In this document: positions 53,539 through 63,185 of the stretch, one piece after another
How positions within the stretch are numbered: the first letter of the stretch is position 1
Layout of the letters: each line of letters opens with the position of its first letter
Source: Lysobacterales bacterium
Lineage (GTDB): Bacteria > Pseudomonadota > Gammaproteobacteria > Xanthomonadales > Rhodanobacteraceae
Assembly (NCBI GenBank): GCA_016721015.1
Contig: JADKJL010000005.1
Span: forward strand, 100,196-164,195
Reading direction: 5' to 3'
Length of the DNA: 64,000 nt
The notes under the pieces: model-generated
Told to the model about the DNA's origin: nothing
Seen by the model: only the letters and a program-made list of their open reading frames with translations
Database searches by the model: none
Program-made: the position numbers and the translations under genes

Positions 53539-53892
53539 ATGGCCTACCTGTTGACTGTTCTTGAGCCGCGCGGACAGCGCAGCGAACGCACGCCCGAGCA
53601 GGGTCGCGAGTTGTATCAGCGCATGCTCGATTTCGGCGCCGGTCTGCAACAACGCGGTTTGCTGGTTGCAGGCGAGGCGCTGCGCTCGGAAAGCGAAGGA
53701 TTTCGCCTGAGCCTGCATGAAGGCGAGCGCCGTGTTGTCGACGGTCCATTCACCGAAGCCCGGGAAATGATCGGCGGTTTTTTCCTCATCAACGCGGCCA
53801 GCCGCGACGAGGCCCTCGCCATTGCCGCGGAATGCCCGGCCGCGCAATGGGCGACCATCGAGGTCCGCGAAACCGGCACCTGTTACGAGTAG
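53539..53892 (+). CDS. Second YciI-like DGPF-domain protein
   Basis: 117 residues. RRVVDGPFTEAREMIGGFFLINA is the domain marker. The N-terminus (YLLTVLEPRGQRSERTPEQGRELYQRMLDF) is of the YciI type. It follows the sigma gene by 40 nt and is probably co-transcribed. It differs clearly from the first DGPF protein, so the two are old paralogues. Confidence 0.88.
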   Translation: MAYLLTVLEPRGQRSERTPEQGRELYQRMLDFGAGLQQRGLLVAGEALRSESEGFRLSLHEGERRVVDGPFTEAREMIGGFFLINAASRDEALAIAAECPAAQWATIEVRETGTCYE

Positions 53893-53917
53893 CGCCCGAC
53901 GTCGACGGCGCAAGTTG

Positions 53918-54730
53918 CTATGCAAAAATTTCTGCAAGCGCTGCGTGGCAAAGCTGCTGAACGCGATTCGGGGAGAGCTTTCGATCCGCCGGGATCTGCG
54001 CCGCGTCGCGGATGACGTCGGTTACTGCGGAAAAGTTTTGATGGGCGCTTTCCTGGATGCTGCGAGCGTCGTTCTTGCTTAGCGCTGGAAAGATACGAGT
54101 CCTCCACAGCTCACTGAGGGCGGGCAGTTCCGCGCCGAACAGTTCGAGCGTGTCGTGAATATACAGCGTGTCCTGCGCTCGCTTGTTGGGTCGACGTGCA
54201 TGCTGGATCAGCAGCTTCTGTCCAATGAAGGCAACCGGGTTGGCCATTTGCACTATGGTCGCACTCTGCAGCGGATAGCCTTGATCGGGTCCGACGACAA
54301 TTGGCCATGGTTCGACAAGTAGAATTTCCAGGTGACGGAGCTTCTGCGCAGTAATACCTGCTGCTGATCTTGTCGAATCAGGTTCCTTGTTTCGTTTGAT
54401 GCCACTTCCCATGAGTGGTGTGAGAAATTCAGCGTAAAAAGCGCCGTCCGAGCTCCCCAGTGCGTAGTGCGTGACGGGTGGGTGATCTTCGCCGAAAAAC
54501 TCTTCCACGAAACCCGCTTCGAGAAGCGCGGACTTGATGTCGCCCTTGAGCGGTGGGCGGTCAGCAAACGCAATGTCCATGTCTCTGGTCAATAGCGGCT
54601 GATAGGTGGGAATGATTGCCAGCGGATGCAATCGATGCATGCGGTGGGCCCAACCACCCACAAGCACGACTTGCGCTTGCCACGGCGTCAGAGCTTCCAG
54701 CAAGCGGGAGAGGGCGGCCAGATCGTTCAC
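53918..54730 (-). CDS. Nucleotidyltransferase-fold protein of an AbiE-like pair
   Basis: 270 residues from GTG at 54730, overlapping the upstream stop as GTGA. The fold is marked by VVLVGGWAHRMH (GGWA at 25-28) and LLTRDMDIAFAD (Asp50, Asp52). A helical half follows (IGQKLLIQHARRPNKRAQDTLYIHDTLELFG). It would be the toxin or effector of the pair with the preceding regulator gene. The nucleotide and the target are not predictable. Confidence 0.8.
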   Translation of the reverse strand: MNDLAALSRLLEALTPWQAQVVLVGGWAHRMHRLHPLAIIPTYQPLLTRDMDIAFADRPPLKGDIKSALLEAGFVEEFFGEDHPPVTHYALGSSDGAFYAEFLTPLMGSGIKRNKEPDSTRSAAGITAQKLRHLEILLVEPWPIVVGPDQGYPLQSATIVQMANPVAFIGQKLLIQHARRPNKRAQDTLYIHDTLELFGAELPALSELWRTRIFPALSKNDARSIQESAHQNFSAVTDVIRDAAQIPADRKLSPNRVQQLCHAALAEIFA

Positions 54731-55872
54731 TCGTCGTTTCCGTCGATGATATTGCGTAACACCTTCTTGCGGATCAGCTCGGCCTGTTCGTGTCCGCGTG
54801 ATGGATGTGCGGAGACGTCGAGCCAGATTTGCAGGACATCGGCGATGGCGATGCCATCTTGATGTACAGCTCCGCGGAAGAGGGATTTCGGCGCAAGTGC
54901 TTGCTTGAGTATCAGGTCGACAGACTCATTTGGACCTGATCGAACCAGTCCCTTCCATGCTCCGTTGGTCGTGCGCGGAAGCCTGTCTACGTAGACATGG
55001 GGCTGCACTCCGGACACATGACCGAGTTTGAGGGCGTCTGCGGCTGCGAAGAGGCCGAGGCAGGCATTGCTGCCCGATACGACCTTCCGCAGCTTTTGCT
55101 CTGTCGCGCCGGGAACAAGGAAGCGCATGCGAACTTCCGGTGACGACCGGTACCCCGCGGATTGCCAGCGCTCGAACAGGGCTTTTCGACGAACGAGCTT
55201 CAGGCACTGGGACGATTCATCGAGAAATCCTCCCTCGCGCAATTGTTGCCCGAGCCGAAATGCGCTCATCACGGAAACACCCGCAGCTTTCGCAAGCTCC
55301 GAAACATTGCGATAGCTTGCTCTGGGCGCAGTCAGTAAATGTTCTGGAATCTCGGGAGCCAGCAGAACCTTCAACATCCACTGGTTGAGGTCAGAGAAAA
55401 GGTTGGACGGTTGGATCGCTGGTTTCCCGAGGGCTCTCGGAATCTCGCCATGCTCGACTTGTAACCCTTCGAAGCCATCGCCGATGAAATGCCGAACTCC
55501 GTTGTCGGAAATGACGCCGATCGCTACGTCCGGTGCATACTGCTTTGCGAATCGCTGCACATGCTTGAGAAGACGTTCCTTGGCTTCACCGACATGCACG
55601 ACCGCCATCGGTCGAACAGCGCCGAGTTTCTGCGCTGCGGCGCGGGCCTGCAGAATGGCTTGGGAGAGGAGGGGGATCACCCGGTCAGGTCGCCCTTCCG
55701 AGACGGCCTTTACTTCGACAATATACGAGTAGGGCTTTTTCTTGATGAGAAGGTCGGCCCGAGATTTGCTGACGGCAGGCTCGCGCAGAACCTTCCAGCC
55801 GTTCTGCTCGAACAACGCAGCCAGAAGATTCGCTGACTTCAGCGCTGGATGGGTCAATGCGTCCTGGTTCAT
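54727..55872 (-). CDS. Nuclease-fold/HTH regulator, partner of the nucleotidyltransferase
   Basis: 381 residues. The first 60 residues have a PD-(D/E)XK-like core (SRADLLIKKKPYSYIVEVKAV; Asp40, Glu53, Lys55). A winged-helix segment lies near 195-230 (NVSELAKAAGVSVMSAFRLGQQLREGGFLDE). The C-terminal part is of unknown type. The order regulator then nucleotidyltransferase with a 4-nt overlap and an upstream double palindrome equals AbiEi-AbiEii-like organisation, but the nuclease-like N-terminus is unusual for an AbiEi antitoxin. Confidence 0.75.
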   Translation of the reverse strand: MNQDALTHPALKSANLLAALFEQNGWKVLREPAVSKSRADLLIKKKPYSYIVEVKAVSEGRPDRVIPLLSQAILQARAAAQKLGAVRPMAVVHVGEAKERLLKHVQRFAKQYAPDVAIGVISDNGVRHFIGDGFEGLQVEHGEIPRALGKPAIQPSNLFSDLNQWMLKVLLAPEIPEHLLTAPRASYRNVSELAKAAGVSVMSAFRLGQQLREGGFLDESSQCLKLVRRKALFERWQSAGYRSSPEVRMRFLVPGATEQKLRKVVSGSNACLGLFAAADALKLGHVSGVQPHVYVDRLPRTTNGAWKGLVRSGPNESVDLILKQALAPKSLFRGAVHQDGIAIADVLQIWLDVSAHPSRGHEQAELIRKKVLRNIIDGNDE

Positions 55873-55900
55873 GGCCGTGACTTCCGAAAGAAATTCGCAC

Positions 55901-55940
55901 GGCCATGATAATTAACATGGCCATGATTATTAACATGGCC
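55901..55940. promoter_or_regulatory. Two overlapping 22-bp palindromic operators
   Basis: GGCCATG, 8 nt AT-rich, CATGGCC occurs at 55901-55922 and again at 55919-55940, sharing GGCC, so centres are 18 bp apart. The site is 29 bp upstream of the regulator start and contains its AT-rich promoter zone. Confidence 0.7.
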
Positions 55941-56120
55941 AAGATATCACGGAACAAAGTGTCAGGCAACGTCCCGAAAGGACGGGGAAATTCGACAAGT
56001 CGGGATGCCGGGAGACCGCGTGAAGGGCACAAAATATCGAACCGCACTTCATGCGGTTCGATTCCCCAACAAAGCGGGATCTACGGATTTCTCTGGGAAT
56101 TCGAGTCGTCGCGCAAGCAA

Positions 56121-57103
56121 TGGTGGCCGGCAAAAAACTGCTCGGCAACTGCTCCTGCGTTGTGCTGCACAAGGATGTGCGAATGCCGCGAGCGCAGGCG
56201 ACGGCATGGATGCCGGAGGTAGAGCAACGCAGGAGCAGTTGCCGGATGCGCTTGAGCGGCCTCTCGACGGCCGTTCCAGACGCCGTTCTCGACGCCGTTC
56301 TACCTCCCCCATCCATGGGGTCGTACCTCCTGCATCCCTGCAGTCGTCCTGCATTTTCTGCATTCACGCCATCCATGGCGTTTGGACGGACTGCGCAGGC
56401 AGGATGCCGGAGCGAACGGCGAAGCCGGCCCCGCAGGGGTAAGCGCCAGGAAGGCGCGCATCATCGAACCGCGCTTCATGCGGTTCGATTCCCATGGCAA
56501 GTGGAATCACACGCGGCCTGAATAACTGTGGGAATTTGAACGGAATGGTGGCCGGCAGAAAACTGCTCGGCAACTGCTCCTGCGTTGTGCTGCACACGGA
56601 TGTGCGAATGCCGCGAGCGCAGGCGACGGCATGGATGCCGGAGGTAGAGCAACGCAGGAGCAGTTGCCGGATGCGCTGGAGCGGCCTCTCGACGGCTGTT
56701 CCAGACGCCGTTCTCGACTGCTGTTCCCGACGCAGTTCTACCTCCTCCATCCTTGGAGTCGTACCTCCCCCATCCATGGGGTCGTACCTCCTGCATCCCT
56801 GCAGTCGTCCTGCGTTTTCTGCATTCGCGCCATCCTTGGCGTTCGGCAGAAAACTGCTCGGCAACCGCTCCTGCGTTGCTCTACCTCCTGCATCCCTGCA
56901 GTCGTCCTGCGTTTTCTGCATTCGCGCCATCCTTGGCGCTCGGACGGACTGCGCAGGCAGGATGCCCGAGCGAACGGCGAAGCCGGCCCCGAAGGGGTAA
57001 GCGCCAGGAAGGCGCGCATCATCGAACCGCGCTTCATGCGGTTCGATTCCCATGGCAAGTGGAATCACACGCGGCCTGAATAACTGTGGGAATTTGAACG
57101 GAA
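56121..57103. repeat. Two tandem repeat units each beginning with the tRNA-Phe 3' end
   Basis: Unit A (56121-56545) and unit B (56546-57103) both start TGGTGGCCG, the same bases as the plus-strand image of the tRNA-Phe end at 57104. Each has an inverted repeat with arms CAACTGCTCCTGCGTTG-like, one or more copies of CCTGCATCCCTGCAGTCGTC, and a hairpin CGAACCGC, loop, GCGGTTCG near its right end. Unit B is longer because of an internal duplication (about 56785-56930). A third copy of the hairpin is at 56037. Long open frames across this area are repeat artefacts. Confidence 0.85.
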
Positions 57104-57179
57104 TGGTGGCCGAGGACGGAATCGAACCGCCGACACGGGGATTTTCAATCCCCTGCTCTACCAACTGAGCTACTCGGCC
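57104..57179 (-). tRNA. tRNA-Phe (GAA)
   Basis: A 76-nt cloverleaf on the minus strand with encoded CCA. The acceptor stem is GGCCGAG/CTCGGCC, D-arm TAGCTCAGTTGGTAGAGC, anticodon stem GGGGA with loop TTGAAAA (anticodon GAA), and T-arm containing GGTTCGATTCC. No gene is seen in the 257 nt between it and the next coding region. Confidence 0.98.
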
Positions 57180-57436
57180 CTTGTGCTTGCATGCCGGGGC
57201 GCTGAAGGCGGCGGCGAAGGGGCGCGTATTAGAGCCATTGAGGCTGGATTCGTCAAGCCTTGACGTGGCTGCAAGGGAGGTTTCGCTTCTGGCTGCTGCG
57301 TTTGCCGGGAGGCGGCTCGGGTTGCCCGGCTGCGCCACGGCCCTGAAACCCGGGATAAATGGCTGACGCTGATGTGCAACGAAGTGGCGGTTGAATTCGT
57401 CATTTCGGGGTCTCATCCTTGTCCGCCCATTGGAGA

Positions 57437-57850
57437 ATGACCGTGTTGAAGCCCCTGATTGCAATGTTTGGGTTGCTGCTGGCAACGAGTGCGTTTGCGC
57501 AGACTGCCGAGAAGCAGGAGAAGGCGCTGAGCCAATACCTTCCGTATGCCGGCGAGCCGGTGGATCGCTTCCAGTTCTGGGATCTGCAGCGCTGGGAACT
57601 GGTCGGCGAGTACAAGGTGGTTGTGTGGCCGCGCTTGAATGAGGCCTACCTGCTGACAGTTGACCCGCCTTGCCAGGATTTGCGCTGGGCACAGAAGATC
57701 GGGGTGACCTCGACGGCGAACTCGGTGAGCAAACGCTTCGATTCGGTGGTGGTTGGCAAGTTCAAGTGTCGCATCAACGAAATTCGTCCAATCGACTACA
57801 AGAAGTATCTGGCGGACAAAAAGGCGACGAAGGAGGCGGCAAAATCCTGA
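57437..57850 (+). CDS. DUF6491 family exported protein
   Basis: 137 residues from ATG at 57437; a GTG two codons later has better ribosome-binding-site spacing. A signal peptide (MTVLKPLIAMFGLLLATSAFAQ) is followed by YLPYAGEPVDRFQFWDLQRWELVGEYKVVVWPRLNEAYLLTVDPPCQDLRWAQ and FKCRINEIRPIDY. Two cysteines probably form a disulfide. The family is typical of Lysobacterales; function unknown. A large REP array begins 8 nt after the stop. Confidence 0.85.
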   Translation: MTVLKPLIAMFGLLLATSAFAQTAEKQEKALSQYLPYAGEPVDRFQFWDLQRWELVGEYKVVVWPRLNEAYLLTVDPPCQDLRWAQKIGVTSTANSVSKRFDSVVVGKFKCRINEIRPIDYKKYLADKKATKEAAKS

Positions 57851-57858
57851 GGCGCGGA

Positions 57859-59405
57859 GCATCGCGGTTGAAACCGCTCCCACGGGATTGTGCGAGGTTG
57901 CTTCGTGTGAGGTTGCTTCGCGGGATCTTGCTTAGTGGACCTTGCTTCGTGGGAGGGACTTCAGTCCCGATGCGTTTGGGCTTTGCTGGTCGGGTCTGTT
58001 CGGCGATTGAACAGCAGGAGCATCGCGGTTGAAACCGCTCCCACGGGATTGTGCGAGGTTGCTTCGCGGGGCCTTGCTTCGCGGGACCTTGCTTAGTGGA
58101 CCTTGCTTCGTGGGAGGACTTCAGTCCCGATGCACGGGCTTTGCTGGTCCGGGTTTATTCGGCGATTGAACAGCAAGAGCATCGCGGTTGAAACCGCTCC
58201 CACGGGATTGTGCGAGGTTGCTTGGTGGGGCCTTGCTTCGCGGGACCTTGCTTAGTGGATCTTGCTTCGTGGGAGGGACTTCAGTCCCGATGCACTTGGG
58301 TATTCTGGTCGGGTCTGTTCGGCGATTGAACAGCAGGAGCATCGCGGTTGAAACCGCTCCCACGGGATGGTGCGAGGTTGCTTGGTGGGACCTTGCTTCG
58401 CGGGATCTTGCATAGTGGATCTTGCTTCGTGGGAGGGACTTCAGTCCCGATGCGTTTGGGCTTTGATGGTCGGGTAACTTCGGGACTGGAAAAGCAGGGG
58501 CATCGCGGTTGAAACCGCTCCCACGGGATGGTGCGGGGTTGCTTGCGGGATCTTGCATAGTGGATCTTGCTTCGTGGGAGGGACTTCAGTCCCGATGCGT
58601 TTGGGCTTTGATGGTCGGGTAACTTCGGGACTGGAAAAGCAGGAGCATCGCGGTTGAAACCGCTCCCACGGGATGGTGCGAGGTTGCTTGGTGGGACCTT
58701 GCTTCGCGGGACCTTGCTTAGTGGATCTTGCTTCGTGGGAGGGACTTCAGTCCCGATGCGTTTGGGTATTGCTGGTCGGGTCTGTTCGGCGATTGAACAA
58801 CAGGAGCATCGCGGTTGAAACCGCTAGATGGTGCGAGGTTGTTTTAGCGCGGCCTGCTTAGTGGATCTTGCTTCGTGGGAGGGACTTCAGTCCCGATGCG
58901 TTTGGGTATTGCTGGTCGGGTCTGTTCGGCGATTGAACAACAGGAGCATCGCGGTTGAAACCGCTCCCACGCGATGGTGCGAGGTTGCTTGGTGGGACCT
59001 TGCTTCGCGGGACCTTGCTTAGTGGATCTTGCTTCGTGGGAGGGACTTCAGTCCCGATGCACTTGGGCTTTGCTGGTGGGTTCTATTCGGAGATTGAACA
59101 ATAAGAGCATCGCGGTTGAAACCGCTCCCACGGGATTGTGCGAGGTTGCTTGGTGGGACCTTGCTTCGCGGGACCTTGCTTAGTGGATCTTGCTTCGTGG
59201 GAGGGACTTCAGTTCCGATGCGTTTGGGTATTGCTGGTCGGGTCTATTCGGCGATTGAACAACAGGAGCATCGCGGTTGAAACCGCTCCCACGGGCATTG
59301 TGCGAGGTTTCTTCGTGGGACTTTGCTTCGTGGGAGGGACTTCAGTCCGGCGTTTGGGTTTGCTGGGGTCTGTTCGGCGATTGAACAACAGGAGCATCGG
59401 GTCGA
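57859..59405. repeat. Second tandem array of REP doublets, about 10 units
   Basis: Units of about 140-165 bp each combine REP hairpins with stem GGGAC/GTCCC and, on the opposite strand, GCGGT/ACCGC, all with loop TTCA and flanks GTGGGA and GATGC. Spacers hold TTGCTTCGCGGGACCTTGCT and GGTCGGGTCTGTTCGGCGAT. A few units have small deletions (58100-58140, 58820, 59340-59370). No gene is supported here. Confidence 0.92.
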
Positions 59406-59416
59406 ACCTCTCCCCT

Positions 59417-59545
59417 TGCTCCCACGATGCTTGCTCACGATGCTTGCTCCCGACGCTTGCACCCACGATGCTTGCTCCCAGGACGCTTGCTCGCACGATG
59501 GTCGCTCCAACGTCGCTTGCTCTGACGTTGCATGCGCCGATGACG
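59417..59545. repeat. Degenerate 15-bp minisatellite
   Basis: About eight imperfect copies of CGATGCTTGCTCCCA follow the REP array. The unit resembles the REP right flank (CGATGC) joined to the CTTGCTCCCAC side, so it probably arose from the REP array. Confidence 0.7.
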
Positions 59546-59603
59546 ATTGCCCGGGGATATTCGCACCCTCGACTCATGCGCTGGTGACGAATGCTTGCCT
59601 TGA

Positions 59604-61494
59604 TCAGCCCGCGCTGCGCATCGCGGCGACCGGGATCAGGCTGGCGAATCGGGTGCGGATGGCGGATTCGATGCCGGCGACATCGAGGCCGGATTCGGCG
59701 AGCAGTTCCTCGCGGCTGGCGTGATCGAGGTAATTGTCGGGCAGGCCGAGGTGCAGGATCGGCATGCTGATGCCGTGTGCGGCAAGCAGTTCGCCGACAC
59801 CGGCACCGGCACCGCCGGCAATCACGTTGTCTTCGAGTGTGACGAACCCTTGGTGGCTGCGGGCGAGTTCGAGGATCATCGCGCGATCCAGCGGTTTGAC
59901 AAAGCGCATGTTGACCAAGGTTGGGTCAATGTTTCGGCGACCTTCGCCGCCGGTGCCACCAGGGCCCCGAAGGCGAGCAGGGCGATGTGCTGGCCGCTGC
60001 GTCGCAACTCGGCCTTGCCGATCGGCAGTGTGGCGAGGTTCGGATCAACAGCGACTCCGCAGCCGACGCCGCGCGGATAGCGCACCGCGGCCGGCCCTAC
60101 GTGCTGAAATCCGCTGCTAAGCAACTGACGACATTCGTTCTCGTCGGCCGGCGCCATGACCACCATGTTCGGGATGCAGCGCAGGTAGCAGAGGTCGAGA
60201 CTGCCCGCATGGGTGGCGCCATCCGGGCCGACCACGCCGCCGCGATCGATCGCGAACAGCACGTCGAGGTTCTGCAGGGCGACGTCGTGGATCAACTGGT
60301 CGTAGGCGCGTTGCAGGAAAGTGGAATAGATCGCAACCACCGGTTTGGCCCTTCGCAGGCCATGCCCGCTGCAAGCGTGACGGCATGTTGCTCGGCGATG
60401 GCGACATCGAAATAGCGTTGCGGGTATTCCTTGCTGAAGCGCACGAGGCCGGAGCCTTCGCGCATCGCCGGGGTGATCGCGTACAGCCGCGAATCGCTGG
60501 CCGCCTGGTCACACAGCCAGTCGCCGAAGACCTCGGTATAGGTCGGCTTGCTTGCACCTTTCCGGACCAGGCCCTTGTCCGGATCGAACGGACCGACCGC
60601 GTGGTACTCGATCTGCGCGCGTTCGGCCGGCGCGTAGCCCTTGCCCTTGGTGGTGATGACGTGCAGCAACTGCGGCCCCTTGAGTTCCTTGAGCGTCCGC
60701 AGCGCCTGGACCAGTTGCGGCAGGTCGTGGCCATCGATCGGGCCGGTGTAGTGGAAACCGAGTTCCTCGAACAACGTGCGACGGCATGAACATGCCCTGG
60801 CGTGCTCTTCCCAGCGCCTGACGAAGCGCCAGACGGTGCCCTCGCGCTTGATCGAGCTTCTTGCCGCCCTCGCGCATGCGGTTGAGCGTGCGGACCGGCC
60901 ATCAGGCGCGCCAGCATCTGCGTCAGCGCGCCGACGTTCTCGCTGATCGACATCTGGTTGTCGTTGAGAATCACCAGCATGTCAGGCTTGACATCGCCGC
61001 CATGGTTGAGCGCCTCGAAAGCCATGCCGGCGGTCATCGCGCCATCGCCGATCACGGCGACGATCTTGCGCGCGTCGCCCTTGCGTTGCGCGGCGATGGC
61101 CATGCCGAGCGCGGCGCTGATCGAGGTGCTGGAATGGCCGACGCTGAAGGTGTCGTAGACGCTTTCCTCGCGCTTTGGAAACGGCGCCAGGCCATCCTTC
61201 TGCTTGACCGTGGTGATGCGGTCGCGGCGACCGGTAAGGATCTTGTGCGGATAGCACTGGTGGCCTACGTCCCAGACGAGGCGGTCGTGCGGTGTGTCGT
61301 AGAGGTAATGCAGCGCGACGGTCAGCTCGATCACGCCGAGCCCGGCACCGAAATGACCGCCCGAGCTGGCCACCGACTCGATCAGATAGCCACGCACTCG
61401 CGCGCAATCTCGACAAGTTCGCTTTCAGGGAACTCGCGCAATTGCGTGGGACTTTCGATGCGCGACAGGCGCGGATACGGGTGGAATCGATCAT
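59604..61494 (-). pseudogene. dxs: 1-deoxy-D-xylulose-5-phosphate synthase, many frameshifts
   Basis: All parts of Dxs (about 630 residues) are present in order but in changing frames. They are SPTQLREFPESELVEIARE, GGHFGAGLGVIELTVALHYLYDTPHDRLVWDVGHQCYPHKILTGR, IGDGAMTAGMAFEALNH (thiamin diphosphate motif), FEELGFHYTGPIDGHD, YFDVAIAEQHAVTLAAGMA, DRGGVVGPDGATHAG and LEDNVIAGGAGAGVGELL. Breaks occur near 61475, 61394, 60900-60780, 60350 and 59925. Start MIDSTR at 61494. Dxs makes DXP from pyruvate and glyceraldehyde-3-phosphate for isoprenoids. It is usually essential, so base errors are the likely cause. Confidence 0.88.
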
Positions 61495-61652
61495 CAGGTG
61501 CCAGCACAGCGGACAGGCCGCCATTTTCGGCTACCCGGAGGGGCGGAGCAAGGAATGGCATGTGAACGGGTTCCGACGAAATCTGCCATTCACCTGATTT
61601 GTCAGCACAAAACTTGTCAGACTGCGCATCGGAGTCCTCCAGATTGCAGACC

Positions 61653-63185
61653 ATGCCAGCCGAAAAGAACGCGAAATTGATCCTGCGCAACGCAGTCCCA
61701 GGAGATATCGACAATCTGGTCAAACTGACCGCACGCGTCTATGGCGAGGAATGGAAGCACTCCGCCGACATGCTGCGTGGCCAGCAGGCGCGCTTACTGG
61801 TGGACAATTTGTCGCGGATCCGATGGACGGATCGTTGGGCTATGCGCGACATTTCGCATTGACGAGGCGGCCGCGATGGCTCAGCCCGCTGGAACGAGAT
61901 CACCGGTGGCGCTATGCCGCGCGGCATGATCCTGAAGGCGACTGGCTTTACGGCATGGATGTCAGCGTCGATCCGGATTTTCGCGGTTGCATCGGCCGAC
62001 GCCTCTGCGGCGCAAGAAGTTGTGCCAGAAGCTCGGCCTGCGCGGCATCGTTTTGGCGGTCGCCTGCCGGGCCTCGGCAAGCGCATCAAGGCATACCCCT
62101 CGGTCGAAGACTCACGTCCGCGCCGTGCGTGAAGGCCGGCATCGGGACGGCACCCTGAGTTTCCAGTTGCGCAACGGCTTCGAGATGATCGGCGTGCTTG
62201 AACGCTATGCGCCGGGTGACGCGGATTCGATGGGCTACGCCGCACATCTGGTCAGCGCACCCGAATCGCCACGATCAGCCGAGGGCGCCGACCCCGCGCA
62301 ATGCCTCGGGTCTTCCCGATCGCGTGCGGGTGGCCACGATCCAGTACCAGCAACGGCGCATCGCGAGCTTTGACGAGTTCGCCCGGCAGGTCGAATACTT
62401 CGTCGATATCGCGCCGGCTACGAATCGGATTTCGTCGTCTTTCCGGAGATGATGACCCTGCAGTTGCTGTCGATCGAAAACTCGCCATTGCCATCGGTCG
62501 GGGCGATCCGCCGACTTACCGAGTACACCGCGCGGCTGAAGGGACATGTTCGGCGGACTCGCCATGCGCTACAACATCAACATCATCGGTGGCTCGCATC
62601 CCACCCTCATCGAAAGCGGCGCAATGCGCAACATCTGCTATGTCGCCCTGCGCGATGGTTCCTGCATGGCAGGGAGGATCCATCCGACCTGAACGAGCGC
62701 ACCTGGTGGGGCATCAAGGGCGGCAGCGAGCGTCGACGATCAGAGACCGACTGCGGGCCGATTGGCGTAATGATCTGCTTGACGCCGAATTCCCGGTAGT
62801 CGCCCGCCATCTGGTCGATCAGGGTGCTGATCCTGTTTTGTGCCGTTCTGCACGGGTGAGCGCCGAGCTATCTGCGTGTGCGCCACTGCGCGCAGGCTCG
62901 GGCGGTCGAGAACCAGTGCTATGTCGTGCTGTCAGGAAATGTCGCAACCTGCCAGGGGTCAACAATTTCGATATCCAGTACGCGCAGAGCTGCATCCTGA
63001 CCCCTTGCGATTTTCCGTCCGCGCACGATGGCGTCGCCGCCGATTCGACGCCGAACACCGAGATAGTGCTGTGGGCCGACCTCCGCCTGGAGGATCTTGC
63101 CCGCGCCCGCAACAATGGCACAATGCAGAACCTCCAGGGATCGCCGTCACGATCTTTATCAGCAACGCTAGGTCAGCGCGATTAG
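61653..63185 (+). pseudogene. GNAT acetyltransferase / carbon-nitrogen hydrolase fusion, many frameshifts
   Basis: Pieces in three frames spell a GNAT domain (LILRNAVPGDIDNLVKLTARVYGEEW; HRWRYAARHDPEGDWLYGMDVSVDPDFRG; GTLSFQLRNGFEMIGVLERY). A nitrilase-superfamily domain follows (VRVATIQYQQRRIASFDEFARQVEYFVD; VVFPEMMTLQLL; NINIIGGSHPT; IGVMICLTPNSR at the normal Cys; ENQCYVVLSGNVA). The order and total length of about 510 residues match bifunctional GNAT/nitrilase proteins. At least six indels are needed. The function of the fused pair is unknown. Confidence 0.8.

Noticed and set aside
56463..56490. tRNA-like hairpin with GGTTCGATTCC
   Set aside because: Only a T-arm-like hairpin; no acceptor, D or anticodon arms fit around it.
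56364..57692. 442-residue open frame on the minus strand across the tRNA region
   Set aside because: It runs through repeat units and the tRNA-Phe gene; composition is repeat-driven.
57859..59405. Second array as CRISPR
   Set aside because: Same reasons: REP doublets with conserved, not unique, spacers.
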